Assembly (NCBI GenBank): GCA_036874045.1
Contig: CM072345.1
Span: 15,344,001-15,408,000, forward strand
Length of the DNA: 64,000 nt
From: Cymodocea nodosa
Taxonomy: Eukaryota > Streptophyta > Magnoliopsida > Alismatales > Cymodoceaceae
Direction of reading: 5' to 3'
The notes beneath the pieces are model-generated. The model did no database searches, had not been told where the DNA came from, and worked only from the letters and a program-made list of their open reading frames with translations. Made by a program: the position numbers and the translations under genes. Positions 36,801-48,800 of this stretch are shown here, in pieces; position 1 is the first letter of the stretch; every line of letters begins with the position of its first letter.

Positions 36801-39800
36801 CACCTTCATGTTCCTAAATACCTTTTGGTATGATGTTATTCTCACTATAGTCTATCTCATCAATAGGATGCCTTTCTTTCTTTTGGATGGTGATGTCTCT
36901 CCCTTGATTGAGAATTGTTCTCTTTACTTCTCAAAGTTTTTGGGTGTGTTGCATTTATTCAAGATCTTTCTCCTGATCTTGACAAACTCTCCCTTCATGC
37001 TCTTAAATGCTTGTTTGTTAGGTACCCTCATTCTTAAAAAGAATATTGCCTTTACCATCCTTTTATTCATAAGTATTACACCTTTGTGGATGTCATCCTC
37101 TTTAAGTCTCAAGCCTTCTTTCTTGACATTGATTTCACCTTTGGCAAAAGTTCTTCCCTTCTTATCTTTGGCCCACTTCCCACTCATTGTGACCTTAGTA
37201 TTGTGTTTGAGGATTCTTTGGTATTGCATGCTCCCTCTACACCTCCCTTGTAGGTCTATACTTGATGATTGCTCTAGCTACTCCACTCACGTCCCTTGAA
37301 TCTGATTGCGATGTCCACTCCACCACCATCACTGATGATCGTCTTATTGTGCATCGCAAGGGCACTTGCACTTGTATCCAACATCCCTTATTCGATGTAC
37401 TTTCCTATGCTAACCTTAATTCCACATTTCATAACTTTGCCTTATCCCTCTCTATAGAGTCACTTCCCAAGGATTATCATTAGGCTACTCAAATCCCACA
37501 TTGGAAATAGATGAGGAGATAGAGACATTTCATTATTGTGACACTTGAGATTTAATTTCTTGCCTTATTGATGCCAATGTGGTTTCATGTTGGTAGGTCT
37601 TCACTATCAAACATTGTCTTAATGACTCTATTTATTGGTACAAAGCTTGTCTGGTGGTGTTTAGAATGAAAAAGTGCATATTATTAACGGTTAAATAATG
37701 GTTAATTGCATAATATTTAGCTTATCATATGAGAATTAAGCCATTATGTTATAATTGCACTGTTATATGCTTTAATTGAAGAATCTGCTTAATTTTAGGG
37801 AATTAATGTTAATTTAGTACATTTATGAACTGTCGGTAAGTTGTAGGCTGTGAAATTCTTAAGTATCCGAATTTTCTAATATTTCGGATAGTTATGTTTA
37901 AATTACCGAACAGTTATGTTTAGAGAGAATATTTTATTATTTCCAGATGTACATGTGTCGAAACCAGAATGAATGTCTTAAGTGAATTTTCGGTGAGTTA
38001 ACTGTAACTATCCGAAAATGTATCTGAGCATCGGATAGTTATACCTGTAACTTTTCGAAATGTTATTTTATATTTAAACTGCTGCTGACACGTGTCGAGA
38101 TCTGGTAAATTTACTTAAGTTATAACTCGTTAAGTTAGCATAACTGTACGCGTTGAGTTACATGAATATACATTAAGGTAACGCGTTAGGTTAGTGGCTT
38201 ATTTCTTTATTGCATGTATTTTATAGTTATTTTCCAAAATGCCACTGTAGCGGTTGCAGGAACAGACAGTTGGAAGGAAAAATCACGTTTGAACGTATCA
38301 CGCAGGAATTCAATCGCGTAGGGAGAAAGAAATCATCGCCGTTGATCTGAAGGAAGGAAATCCAATCGATCATTCAAGCAGAAGCAGTTACTACTGAAGA
38401 AATATAAAAGAAAAGAAGAAAAAAAGAAGAAGTTGTGATCGATGGACGGCCAGTGTATACAGAGGAGGAGCACCAAACTTTCTGCAGACAGTATCGGCGA
38501 TTCTCCGAAGTATCACACCAACCATCGTATCACCACCATAATCACCAATTATCGGAGGTCTGTGAGGATACTTGCCTGATGTTGGGTCGATTCTGAGCCA
38601 AATACAGTGCCTGACAACCACTGTGAGGAGTGATCGCGTCGCGGGAAGGGAAGCCATTTTCACCAAGCGCCGACTCATATTTCAACAGATCGTAAAGCTT
38701 TTAGCCCTGGCTTCGGGTTGATGTCTGTATGCTGAAGAGGAGATCATCTTGCAATTTTGGACTCGCGATTCTATAGGGAGAGGAGACAGAATTGTAAGTG
38801 GTTTAATTTTCAGTGGTGTAATCGCGTTGCAAGTAGTGTCGGAAGTATTTACTGTCAAGTGAGATTACTTTACATTTCACCTTTCGCCCATTTCCATGTT
38901 CATATCAAAAATAAAAATACCAAAAATAATTTATCTTTGTTTGTATGTTGTATTTGAGTGTTGTATTGTTTGTGTTATATCGTGATTAATGTTATTTGTA
39001 TCAGTTTTATGATTGTTTTATGTTAGTTTTAATTTTACAGTTTACTGAAATTGGTTCGTACAAAAAACTTTAATGGTTACTATTTGAATCATCTGAATGT
39101 TAGTATTGCTTAATGATAAATCCAATGTTAACTAGCATTAAAAAGTTTAATTGATGTTATTTACAATCTGTGGAATCGCCCAATGGTTGGCCGAATTCCT
39201 CTGTAAACAGCAATATTATAAAGAAGAGACAGACTCGTGGAGTTAATTTAAGTCCACGAGGATAGTACGTTGAGTTAGCCATAACTCAACGAACTTAGTC
39301 CGTTGAGTTAACTGTAACTCAACGGAGTGCTTATTGAATATAAATTTGAATTGTTCACAATCAAACATTTCTTAAATTCGTTAGTAATTCCTTGTAAGAT
39401 TGACTTGTACTTGCACACTGATACAATAGACACTGTGCACTTTCAGTTAAAGTACAAATTGGAATTAATACCTAAATTGTATTAAAGGTTGTTTGCTTAC
39501 TTCTAAAAGAAAGAATAGACATAAAGATAAATTAACTAAGTAAAAATAGAAGTAACAAATCTAAGTTTTTCTAGTGTAGTGCTGGGAAAGCCAAACAGGT
39601 GGCTCACGATTTTTCTAAAAAGTGTGAGATTGACTACTTAGAGACCTTTTTTTTAATTGCTTGATTGGACTTTTTTCATATTTTTCTCTCTCTTGTTGTT
39701 TGTTACTCTTAGTCAGTTTGCCAACTTAATGTTAAGAATGCCTTCTTATATAATGATTTAAATGAGCAAGTCTTCATGGAGTAACCTCCTAGGTATGTTG

Positions 39801-42800
39801 CTTAGGGAAAGCCACGTGTATGTAGGTTGAACAAAGTCCTCTATGATATTAAACAAAGCCTTAAAGTCTGGTTTACTAAATTCAATAGTGTTATGTAGAG
39901 TGTTGGATTTAAAAGATGTCGTGTTGATCATTCTGTGTTCATTAAGAAGACTTCTCAAGGTACTGTCATTCTTATAGTTTATGTTGGTGATATGCTACTT
40001 ACTAGTGATGATCAACAAAGTATTGATGATATAAAAAGATTCTTGAACCAACTTTTTGCCATAGGATTTGGACACTCCTTGATACTTCTTAGGAGTTGAA
40101 TTTGCCTACTCAAATGGGCAACTATCTCTTTTACAATGAAAGTATGTACTAGACATGTTGAAAAAAATTGACCTTGAGGAATGCAAACCAGAGACAACTC
40201 TCATAGAGCAGAATCATTTCTTTCATGATGATACATCTTTATTGTTTGAAGACTTAGGGAAGTATAGATGCTTAGTGGGAAAACTTATATATTTGACTGT
40301 TATCTAACTAGATATTACATTTACAGTAAATCTCTTAAGTCAATTTATGCATATATCAAGGGTTGTTCATTGGCAAGACATTATCAGAGTTCTTGTTTAT
40401 CTAAAGAAGGCTCTTAGAAAAAGCCTCCTCTACAAGAACCATGGTCACTTACGCATAGAAGCTTACTCAGATGTAGGGTATGCAGGAGATAGATTGGACA
40501 GAAAATCTACTTTAGACTACTATACTTATTTAGGAGGAAACTTGGTGACATGATACAACAAGAAGTAAAATGTTTTTTCAAAGTCAAGTGCAGAGACAGA
40601 ATATAGGACTATGTCTCAAATTGTGTCTAAGATGATTTGATTAAAGACCTTACTCTATGAATTAGGAGTAGAAGTTTAAACTCTCATGCCTATATATTGT
40701 GACAATCAAACTGTCATTTATATTGTTAGTAATCTTACTTTTCATGAGAGAACAAAATATATTAAGGTTGATTGTCACTTTATTAGAGATAATGTGTTAA
40801 AAAAGGTTATCTCAACTCCTTTCACTTGTTCTATAGATTAGCTTGTAGATGTCTTCACCAAAGATCTTGGAAATGAGAATTTTGATGTTTTATATGCCAA
40901 GTTGGATATATTTAATATACATACTCCAACTTTAGGGAGAGTGTAAAATAGTATTTTCTTAGGATCACCTTTGTGTTATAGTGATCCATTATTCTTGTAT
41001 ATAAGTGTAAATCTATCATTTGTACATGATTAAGTAAATAACAAAATGGGGATTAGGGATTCAACTAATATAAACTAAGTATATTGAGTTTTTGTAACTA
41101 GGGGAACAACATAGTTTAGTCACAGCCTCTCATGTCATAACTTCCACCTTAGGTACAAATGTCTTTTTGATCTTACAAAATGACTCTTGAATTGTAAACT
41201 TTGGAGTCTTTTCACACCTCAAGTACTTTGATCTCTTTACCGGTATTTTCATATTATCTAACAGTAATTTTGTTGTGGTAGCTAATGGACAAACTTGCTT
41301 AGTTTTTGGTGAGGGAGTTGTTTAAGTTACCTTAGACGTATCTTTTGATTGTGTTTTATTTGTTCTAAACTTTTTCATCAATCTTCTTTCCTCTAGAGTT
41401 ATAACTGAAGTCCTATATTGTACTGTAACCTTTTTTTCCTTTCATTGTATTTTTTTTAAACTTGTTGACAACGAGAAGGATTAGTTTGACTGTAAAATTA
41501 AACAAGGAGCATACATTCTCATCCAAGATAACATTCTCTGAGAATTGATGCATCTGGTGACAAGGTTTAAATCCTTTATTTTATGGCATTATCGACTTGA
41601 ACATTCATCTCATGATAAGTTCCAGCAAACATTGTCATGAGTTTCCATTTCAAGTTTTGATTGTAAGTCTTACTAGTTGTGTAAGCATTATCATGTTACT
41701 TTTCGTCCATTATGTCTTGTGTGGAGTCATGTTCTTTTGATATTGTCTATTGTAATATTTGGGATCCTACTAGAGTCACATTTGTTAGTAGTTATCACTA
41801 TTGAATTTGCCATCAAGACTCCAAAAGACAGAAGATACTTCTATTGTTGGCTTTGTTTCCAGTTCATTTGTCAAAGGTTGTGGTTCTGTAATCTCATCAA
41901 TCACCATGCAATCTGCAATGAAGAACATAAAAGGGAACAATCATCTTGCTTGTTTTTCTGAATTTTATCAAAGTTCAAATGAGTCATAGAAGAAATTCTC
42001 CAATTGCTCCTTTCATTCCCAAGGTCAATTGTCAAAGATTGTAGCTCTCTAAATTCATTAATCACCCTGCAAAAGGCAATGAAGAACTCAGAAAGAGAAC
42101 ATTCACTGTGTTTGTTTCCAATAAATGTTGAATAAAATAGAATCTACCAGAACCAAGTGAGTCGTACTAAATCTCATGAAGGGAATCCCACTTCTCCTTG
42201 ACAGACAAGTTAAGTCCTGCAGAAGCAATCTCAGGATCAAAGGCATTTGCCTTGACTGCACAGCCAAACGATCAGTATGGTGTGGACTTCTTATACCTGT
42301 TTATTGGAAGTTCAATGAGATGATCCTCTTGGCCTTGATCCAAGAGAGGCACAGAAACCTTTGAGTCACGAATGATAGTTGGCTAATGATCGGCATGACA
42401 CACACTTCTTATCCCCCATTATTTATTATTATTCTTGAAGCAACCCCTGTTCTATTTATGGGGCGGGGACCCCCTCAACCCCCTATTTATTAGAAGTTCA
42501 ATAAGAAGATCCTCATGGCCTTACAATCCAAGGAAGGAACAACAAGCTTTGAGCTACAAACAACAGTTATTTTATCATATTACTAACAAAATTCTCATGG
42601 TCCAAATCAATGATGGAGGACTTGCCACCTCTTGAAAAGGACTCCTCGATCCTCTCTACATGCGATCAATGCAGTCATGATAACAAAAATAGTACCAAAA
42701 TATCTATTATTGATATTCTCTGCCGATTATATGCAGTATAATTATGATATGTTTCCTCTTTGTTTCTTATTATATGTCTAAACAATTTTTACTCACTTAT

Positions 42801-45800
42801 ACCAAAGAATCCTATTGCTATTTTGTTAGTTGAAAAATTGACATGTTGATAAAATTTTGACGCGTCATACTGATGTTGCTGGACTGAAAATGTAGCAAAG
42901 AAAATCTTCTTTCATTGACAAAATTAGCATGTTGGTATTGGTTTCAATATTGTGTTGGCAAGTTGAAAAGCAATACATATTAGTGAAATTTCACTTCTAT
43001 GCTTGTTTCTTAAAATTCTTGGTAGATCACTAGCCCAAAAATAATTTGTTTGGCTTTATGAATAATTTGTTATGACAGCTTTGCTTTGTATTTGTTGGTT
43101 CATCCAGTATGTTACTCTTTCCTTTTCCTTATTTTGCTTTAGGTGGTTGGTACATGTATAAAACCTCTCAAGCTTAAATATTTGGTCTTAAATATCAGTT
43201 TTGATGATATTTATACTTTATTTGGCATTACATTCATTAGCCATCTTTATTATTTTGTTAGCATCCATGCCCAAACAAGACATGCCATTTTGTATCTAAT
43301 CTTTTCACTTTCATCTTAGATTCTCATCTATTTGAATTTTCCAATGTGTAATCATCTTCTTATATGTATTTTTTAAAATTTTTGGCAGGTTTCAACTTTG
43401 GGGATCGTCTTTTATTATTTACTTTCTCACAATACAATTGGCGATCTTCTTGGTAGCATTTATTGAAATTCATACTAGTCCCTTTTGTCAAGTTTTTTCA
43501 ACATGGAATTCCTTGTCAGCAGCTGATAATTTTGGTTTGTACTCTACACAAAATGACGATTGGTTTGATTGGGTACTCTTTGTACTAGGATAGCATCATA
43601 CAATATAGTTAAATGCCTTGTGCTGTTTGAAATTTTTTCAATTTGATCTACGTTTCATAAATATCAATAGAAGCATTCGGCCTTGCATGAGATGATGGGA
43701 AGTTATAGAATGCAATAAATTTTGTTCCATCTATTTTTTGCTTGCTGTATCTGTTGTAGTGCAGAGTGGTTTAAGTTCTATCACTAATCATCTAGCCATG
43801 CCATTGGTACTAAAAATATTGATTGCTATTTTTTCTAAATAAGTTTCTTGGGGAAATCTTTCACAGTAGTAATATCTGGAAATCATTTTTATTGTCATGT
43901 TTCCTTAGGAATATTCACAAGTAATATGAGGCACATGGTGACAATTTTTTTATTGTCTTTGTACTCAAGGTTCCCATCTTAAGGTTCTGTGCTGCTTACT
44001 ATTGCCTGCCGTTCAGCTTGTGGTGGGGATCAGCCATCCTTCATGGATCTTTTTTCCATTCTTCATTTGCAGCTGTGTTGGTCTTGTTGATTGGTCACTG
44101 ACAAGCAATTTTTTAGGGCTTTTCCGGTAATTTTTTAGAATGAAATCAGTCACTGCTTTGCTATTTTATGCTTGTATCAGTCATTTTACTGTTTCTAGTC
44201 TATTATCCTTTTTTATTGACTGTGACTGTTTTTCTTGTGAAAGACACACTCATTACTTTATTGATCAATATAATAGAAAGAAAAAGAGGTGGTTGTATTT
44301 ATGGCCTCAAAATGGTAAAAATAATGTGAAGACAATCCCTTAAGTCTTTACAAACATCTCTTTTTTTTTAATAAAATCTTAATCCAATATTATTCATTGG
44401 AGGATCCAAATCCAGAAAACAAAATAGGAATAAAGGACAAGGAAAAGAGAGGGAGAAGTCCAAATAGACAGGGGACTTTTGTATTGGCAGCAGCTGGGAA
44501 GTTTCCATTTGTCCAACAATATTTGTTTACGGATCCCCAAGGGGAGATCCTCAAGGTGCTCATAAACACGGTTAGGATTATAGAGACCCCTCTTAGCAAG
44601 CATGTCCACAACATGATTACTTTCATGAAAAATATGATGGAAGGAGTGTACATGGTTCAACATCTCACAAAGGTCCCACCAGAAAGGGGCAGTTTGGCTC
44701 ATTGGACAGCTTCCATCATGGATGACTTTAAACGTGCTTAAAGAGTTAATTTCCACCTGAAGCCTCTCTAGCTCATAATTGGCATTCCTGTAGGTAGACA
44801 AGGCCTCAAAAATTAGCCTGGAGCTCAGCCAGGACAGGACTGGACTGGACAGATCAAAATTATTGTGAAAGGCAAGAATAAGGCTGCCAAACTCATCCCT
44901 AATAAACCACCCCCTTACCAATACCATTCTAGTTCACAGCTCCATCTGGGTTCAGTTTAAGGAGACCTTTGGGCATTTCCAGCTGATCTAGTGCACCATA
45001 TGTTATGTGCCTCTTTCATCATGCTCTATGTGATTCATCGCTCATGTGTCAAGGGTTGCTGAGTGCTTCCTTGCTTCCCAATAGTTGGATCAATGTGAGA
45101 ACAAGATGAATGACAATGTAGAATTGAGAATAAGAGATGGCTTGCCAGTGGCTTCCACCCAACGAATAGGGATGTTGTGGCAACCACCTAGACCAAAAGG
45201 GGAAAGTCCACCTTGGGATTGTCAACAAAATTCAGCTTGCCTTTTTCTCATTTTCGTATAAGCTATTTATATAGACTGACCTAGTTACAAACGTGATTGT
45301 GGTTATAAATGGGCACACACATGGATCTAGACCCATTGATTATTTTACTCATGCCACAACCATACAACACCATGGTACTACCCATCCATGACATCGTGGG
45401 GTGTGACACCACCCGCTTCTTGAGAATGGGCATCATCCTCAGCAACCAAGGAAGGCCAACACCGAGTAACCTCCTTATACCGCTCCTAAGTATCCTCTTT
45501 CGATGTGACATTTGACCATTGCACAAGCACATTAACGACTACTTGACCACATCGCTTCAAAAGGGAAGTACCTAATGGAAGAATGTTGGCTAACATTGTA
45601 ATGTAATTCCACCCACAACAATCATTCGACCCACTCCTTCGGCTGTTGTGCATAAAAAGCCCTCAAATGTTGTTCACATATTTGTTGTCAATTTTAGTTT
45701 GATTGTTAGACTACATGGGATAGGTTGAGGAAAACTTGAATTGTGTACCAGCTTGCCTCATCAACTTTTGCTAAAAAGTGCTAAGGAAGATGGAATCTTA

Positions 45801-48800
45801 ATTAGAAACAATTGTCATCGGGAAGCCATGTAATTTGACCACCTATTGGATGAACCCCTTAGTGATAGAAGCGGTGGTGTATAGATGTTGTAGACCTAGA
45901 AATGCCATACTTTGACAATCGATCCACTACCACCAAAATAATCATCCACCCTTTGCTCTAGGGTAGTCTATCAATAAAATCCATAGATATTTCTTGCAAA
46001 ACATGTTGTGGAATTGGTAAGGGACTAAGGAGGCCAATAGGCTGGATTTTTTTGTTTTAGTGCGTTGACACACTTCACATTCATGAATAAACCACTTGAT
46101 ATCTTGCTTCATTTGAAAAATTTTCTAATATGTTGATAGGTCCTATTGAAGCCATCACGTCCCCTTACTAGAAGGCTATGAAATTCCATTAACAATTGGT
46201 GTTGAAGTAGAGAATGCACATTGATCATCAAATGACTCTTATAGTAAAGCAACCCCTATTTACAGTAATACTTGTTGAAGGTGTGTTCATTCCATTGTTA
46301 TAGTAACTTTTGGAACTCCTCATAACCCTTTCGTACATCTTGAAGCCACCCTAGCTTGAGCATGGATATCGCATTTAGTTTTGCCATTGTCAGCTCCCCT
46401 TCTTCCTCACCACCACCTTATTATGACAAGCATTGGCGATGTTGTTGTTGGCCCCCTTCTTATACTCTACATCAAAGTTATAAACCATAAACTTGGCAAG
46501 CCATTTATGTTGTGCATCAATGTGCACATGTTGGCACAATATGTGTTGAATGCTCCTGTAATCTATTTGGATGATAAGTTTCTACCCTAATAGATAAGGC
46601 ATCCACTTTTGAATAACCATTGTGATTGCTTGCAACTCCTTGTATGCCAATAAAGTCTATCCTTTGAAAGCTTGGTTGAGGTAGGCAATGGGATGCCCCT
46701 CTTGCATCAAGATAGCTCCCATGTCCCATTTGAAAGTGTCCATCTCAATCTCAAACATCTTAGTGAAATCAGGTAGTAAGAATGATGTCATAACAAGAGC
46801 ATGCTTGAAAGCATCGAATGCATCTTGTGCTTCCTTGTTTCACCTAAAATTGTCTTTCTTGAACAAGGTGGTAAGAGGGGTAGCAATAATACCATACTTT
46901 GTGAAAAATCGTTGATAATATTTGGTGAGGCCTAGGAAGGACCATAAAGCCTTGATGGTCGTCAACTCTAACCACTCTTTGATGTTTTGAATCTTCTCCT
47001 CTTGCATCCATACTTGCCTGTCTCCCACAATGTGTCCAAGATACTCGACACAATCTATAGTAAAGCAACGTTTTGAAGCTTTAGCAAATAGTTGATGTTA
47101 TCGAAGAGTGTTGAGTGTTTACCGTAAATGTTACTGATGGTTGAACCAATTCTCATTGTAGACAAGGATGCCATCAAAGAATACCAACATCGTTCGTTGT
47201 AATAGTGGCTTGAATATCTCATTCATCACAGACTGAAATGTTGACGACACATTGGTGAATTCAAAGGGTATCATGAGAAATTCGTAATGCCTTTCATGAG
47301 TACGAAATGTTGTCTTCTCCACATCTTGTTCCTAAACACTAATTTGATGATAACACAACCGAAGGTTGAGTTTAGAAAATACTCTTGTAGGGTGCAACTC
47401 ATCTAACAGTTCCTTAATGATAGGCATCAGAAACCTATCTTTAATAGTATGCTGGTTGAGGTGGCGGAAATCGATGTAGAATCTCCAACTTCCATCCTTC
47501 ATGCGAACAAGTAACACTAGGGTTGAATGTGGGCTACAACTTGGCTGAATAATGCTAGATTTGAGAAATTCCTTCACTTGCCTTTCTATCTCATCTTTTT
47601 GAAAGTGGAGGTAATGGTATGATGCCACTGTGATTGTCTTGGATTTGTTCACCAAAGGAATTCGATGGTTTGCTTGCCCATAATGGTGGCAAACATGTCA
47701 GCTTTTGAAATACAATGTCAAACTTTTGGAGAAGTCGATCAATGTCTCGTTGTTGCACCTCCAACTACTTGTGGCCCTGTTGAGGTGCTTGGATGGTCTG
47801 AACTATGAACAATATCACCACATTAAATGTCAATGACCACTCCTTAGCCATACTACTAGCTGATGTCTTCCTAATGTTTGCTGTTTGAAGGCCTTGCAGT
47901 TGCATTGGCTGACCATTACATATGAAGAACATCCTCTTGTTAGCATAGTCCTATTGAGTAATTCCCTCCAGTCTCCAACCACTTTTCCCCCATTATCATA
48001 TCATATAGGCTAATGCACATTAAGTTGACATCTACCACAATTTTATACCCTTGACATTCAAGTTCTACTCTTGTACATTGCCCATCGATCTTTAGAAAAT
48101 GTTTCCTTGCCACTCTCACCATGAATGACTTCCACAACTCCCCTACATTATCATGTTCAAGTATCTTGGGATTTAAAAAATTATGAGTGCCTCCTGTGTC
48201 CACCATCACCAACACCCTCTTGCCACAAACCATGCCCTAAAATCGTATAGTGCTCAAATCAACTTCTCTTGCAATGATGTGAAGAGAGATTCTAGGTTGC
48301 CGATTTCTTGTTGTTTTCATTGTCACTTCCTCTTGGTTTTTCCCTTCCCCAACATCCACTAGCAAATATAGTGTCTTCACCTTGCATTTGTGATTGGGAG
48401 TGTAGCGCTCATCGCAATAATAGCATAAATTCTTTGTTTGCCACTCAATGTGCTCCTTCATCTTCATGGGTGAGAAAAACTTCACCTACTACTCTCCCTT
48501 TTTTGCCATAGAAGTTACCTTTAGAACCTCACACCACCCTTGCCATCGAGTCATTTCATTGCTTCTAAACTCTTTCTTGAGGATCACCTTTTGATGGTTC
48601 CATTCGTCCTCCTACACTTAGGTCTTAAACATTGCTTTCGACAAATTCATCAGCCACACTACTTGAACCTCCACTTGAATTTCCTCCTTCAACCCCCTAA
48701 CAAAAATTATGGAGGCATCATAGTCAGACATATGAGGGATTCAAAAGAGAAGTTGTTCGATATTCTTTTAATACTCTTGAACTGTATTAACTTGTCACAA

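Larger units (their letters stand above)
34423..41066 (+). mobile_element. Copia LTR retrotransposon (Copia-2), complete ends, itself interrupted
   Basis: LTRs of 125 bp at 34423-34547 and 40942-41066 differ at about 19 sites by hand count (about 15%). The perfect target duplication AATAT occurs at 34418-34422 and 41067-41071. A primer-binding site TGGTATCAAAGC directly follows the 5' LTR, and a polypurine run (AGGGAGAG) precedes the 3' LTR. Gag from about 34949, a knuckle at about 35640, GAG-pre-integrase and integrase at 36250-37000, RT split at about 37660, and RT-RNase H at 39715-40925. Many stops; the RT box reads YVGD. Confidence 0.88.

Noticed and set aside
36924..37299. Overlapping 163-codon (+) and 101-codon (-) frames considered as genes
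   Set aside because: They lie in the decayed integrase-RT interval of Copia-2 and have no independent similarity; the open length is chance in T-rich sequence.
43079..43142. Possible extra PIEZO exon (AG before, GT after, open and hydrophobic)
   Set aside because: Its phase does not fit either the cryptic exon at 31533-31644 or the exon at 43389, and no family similarity is seen.
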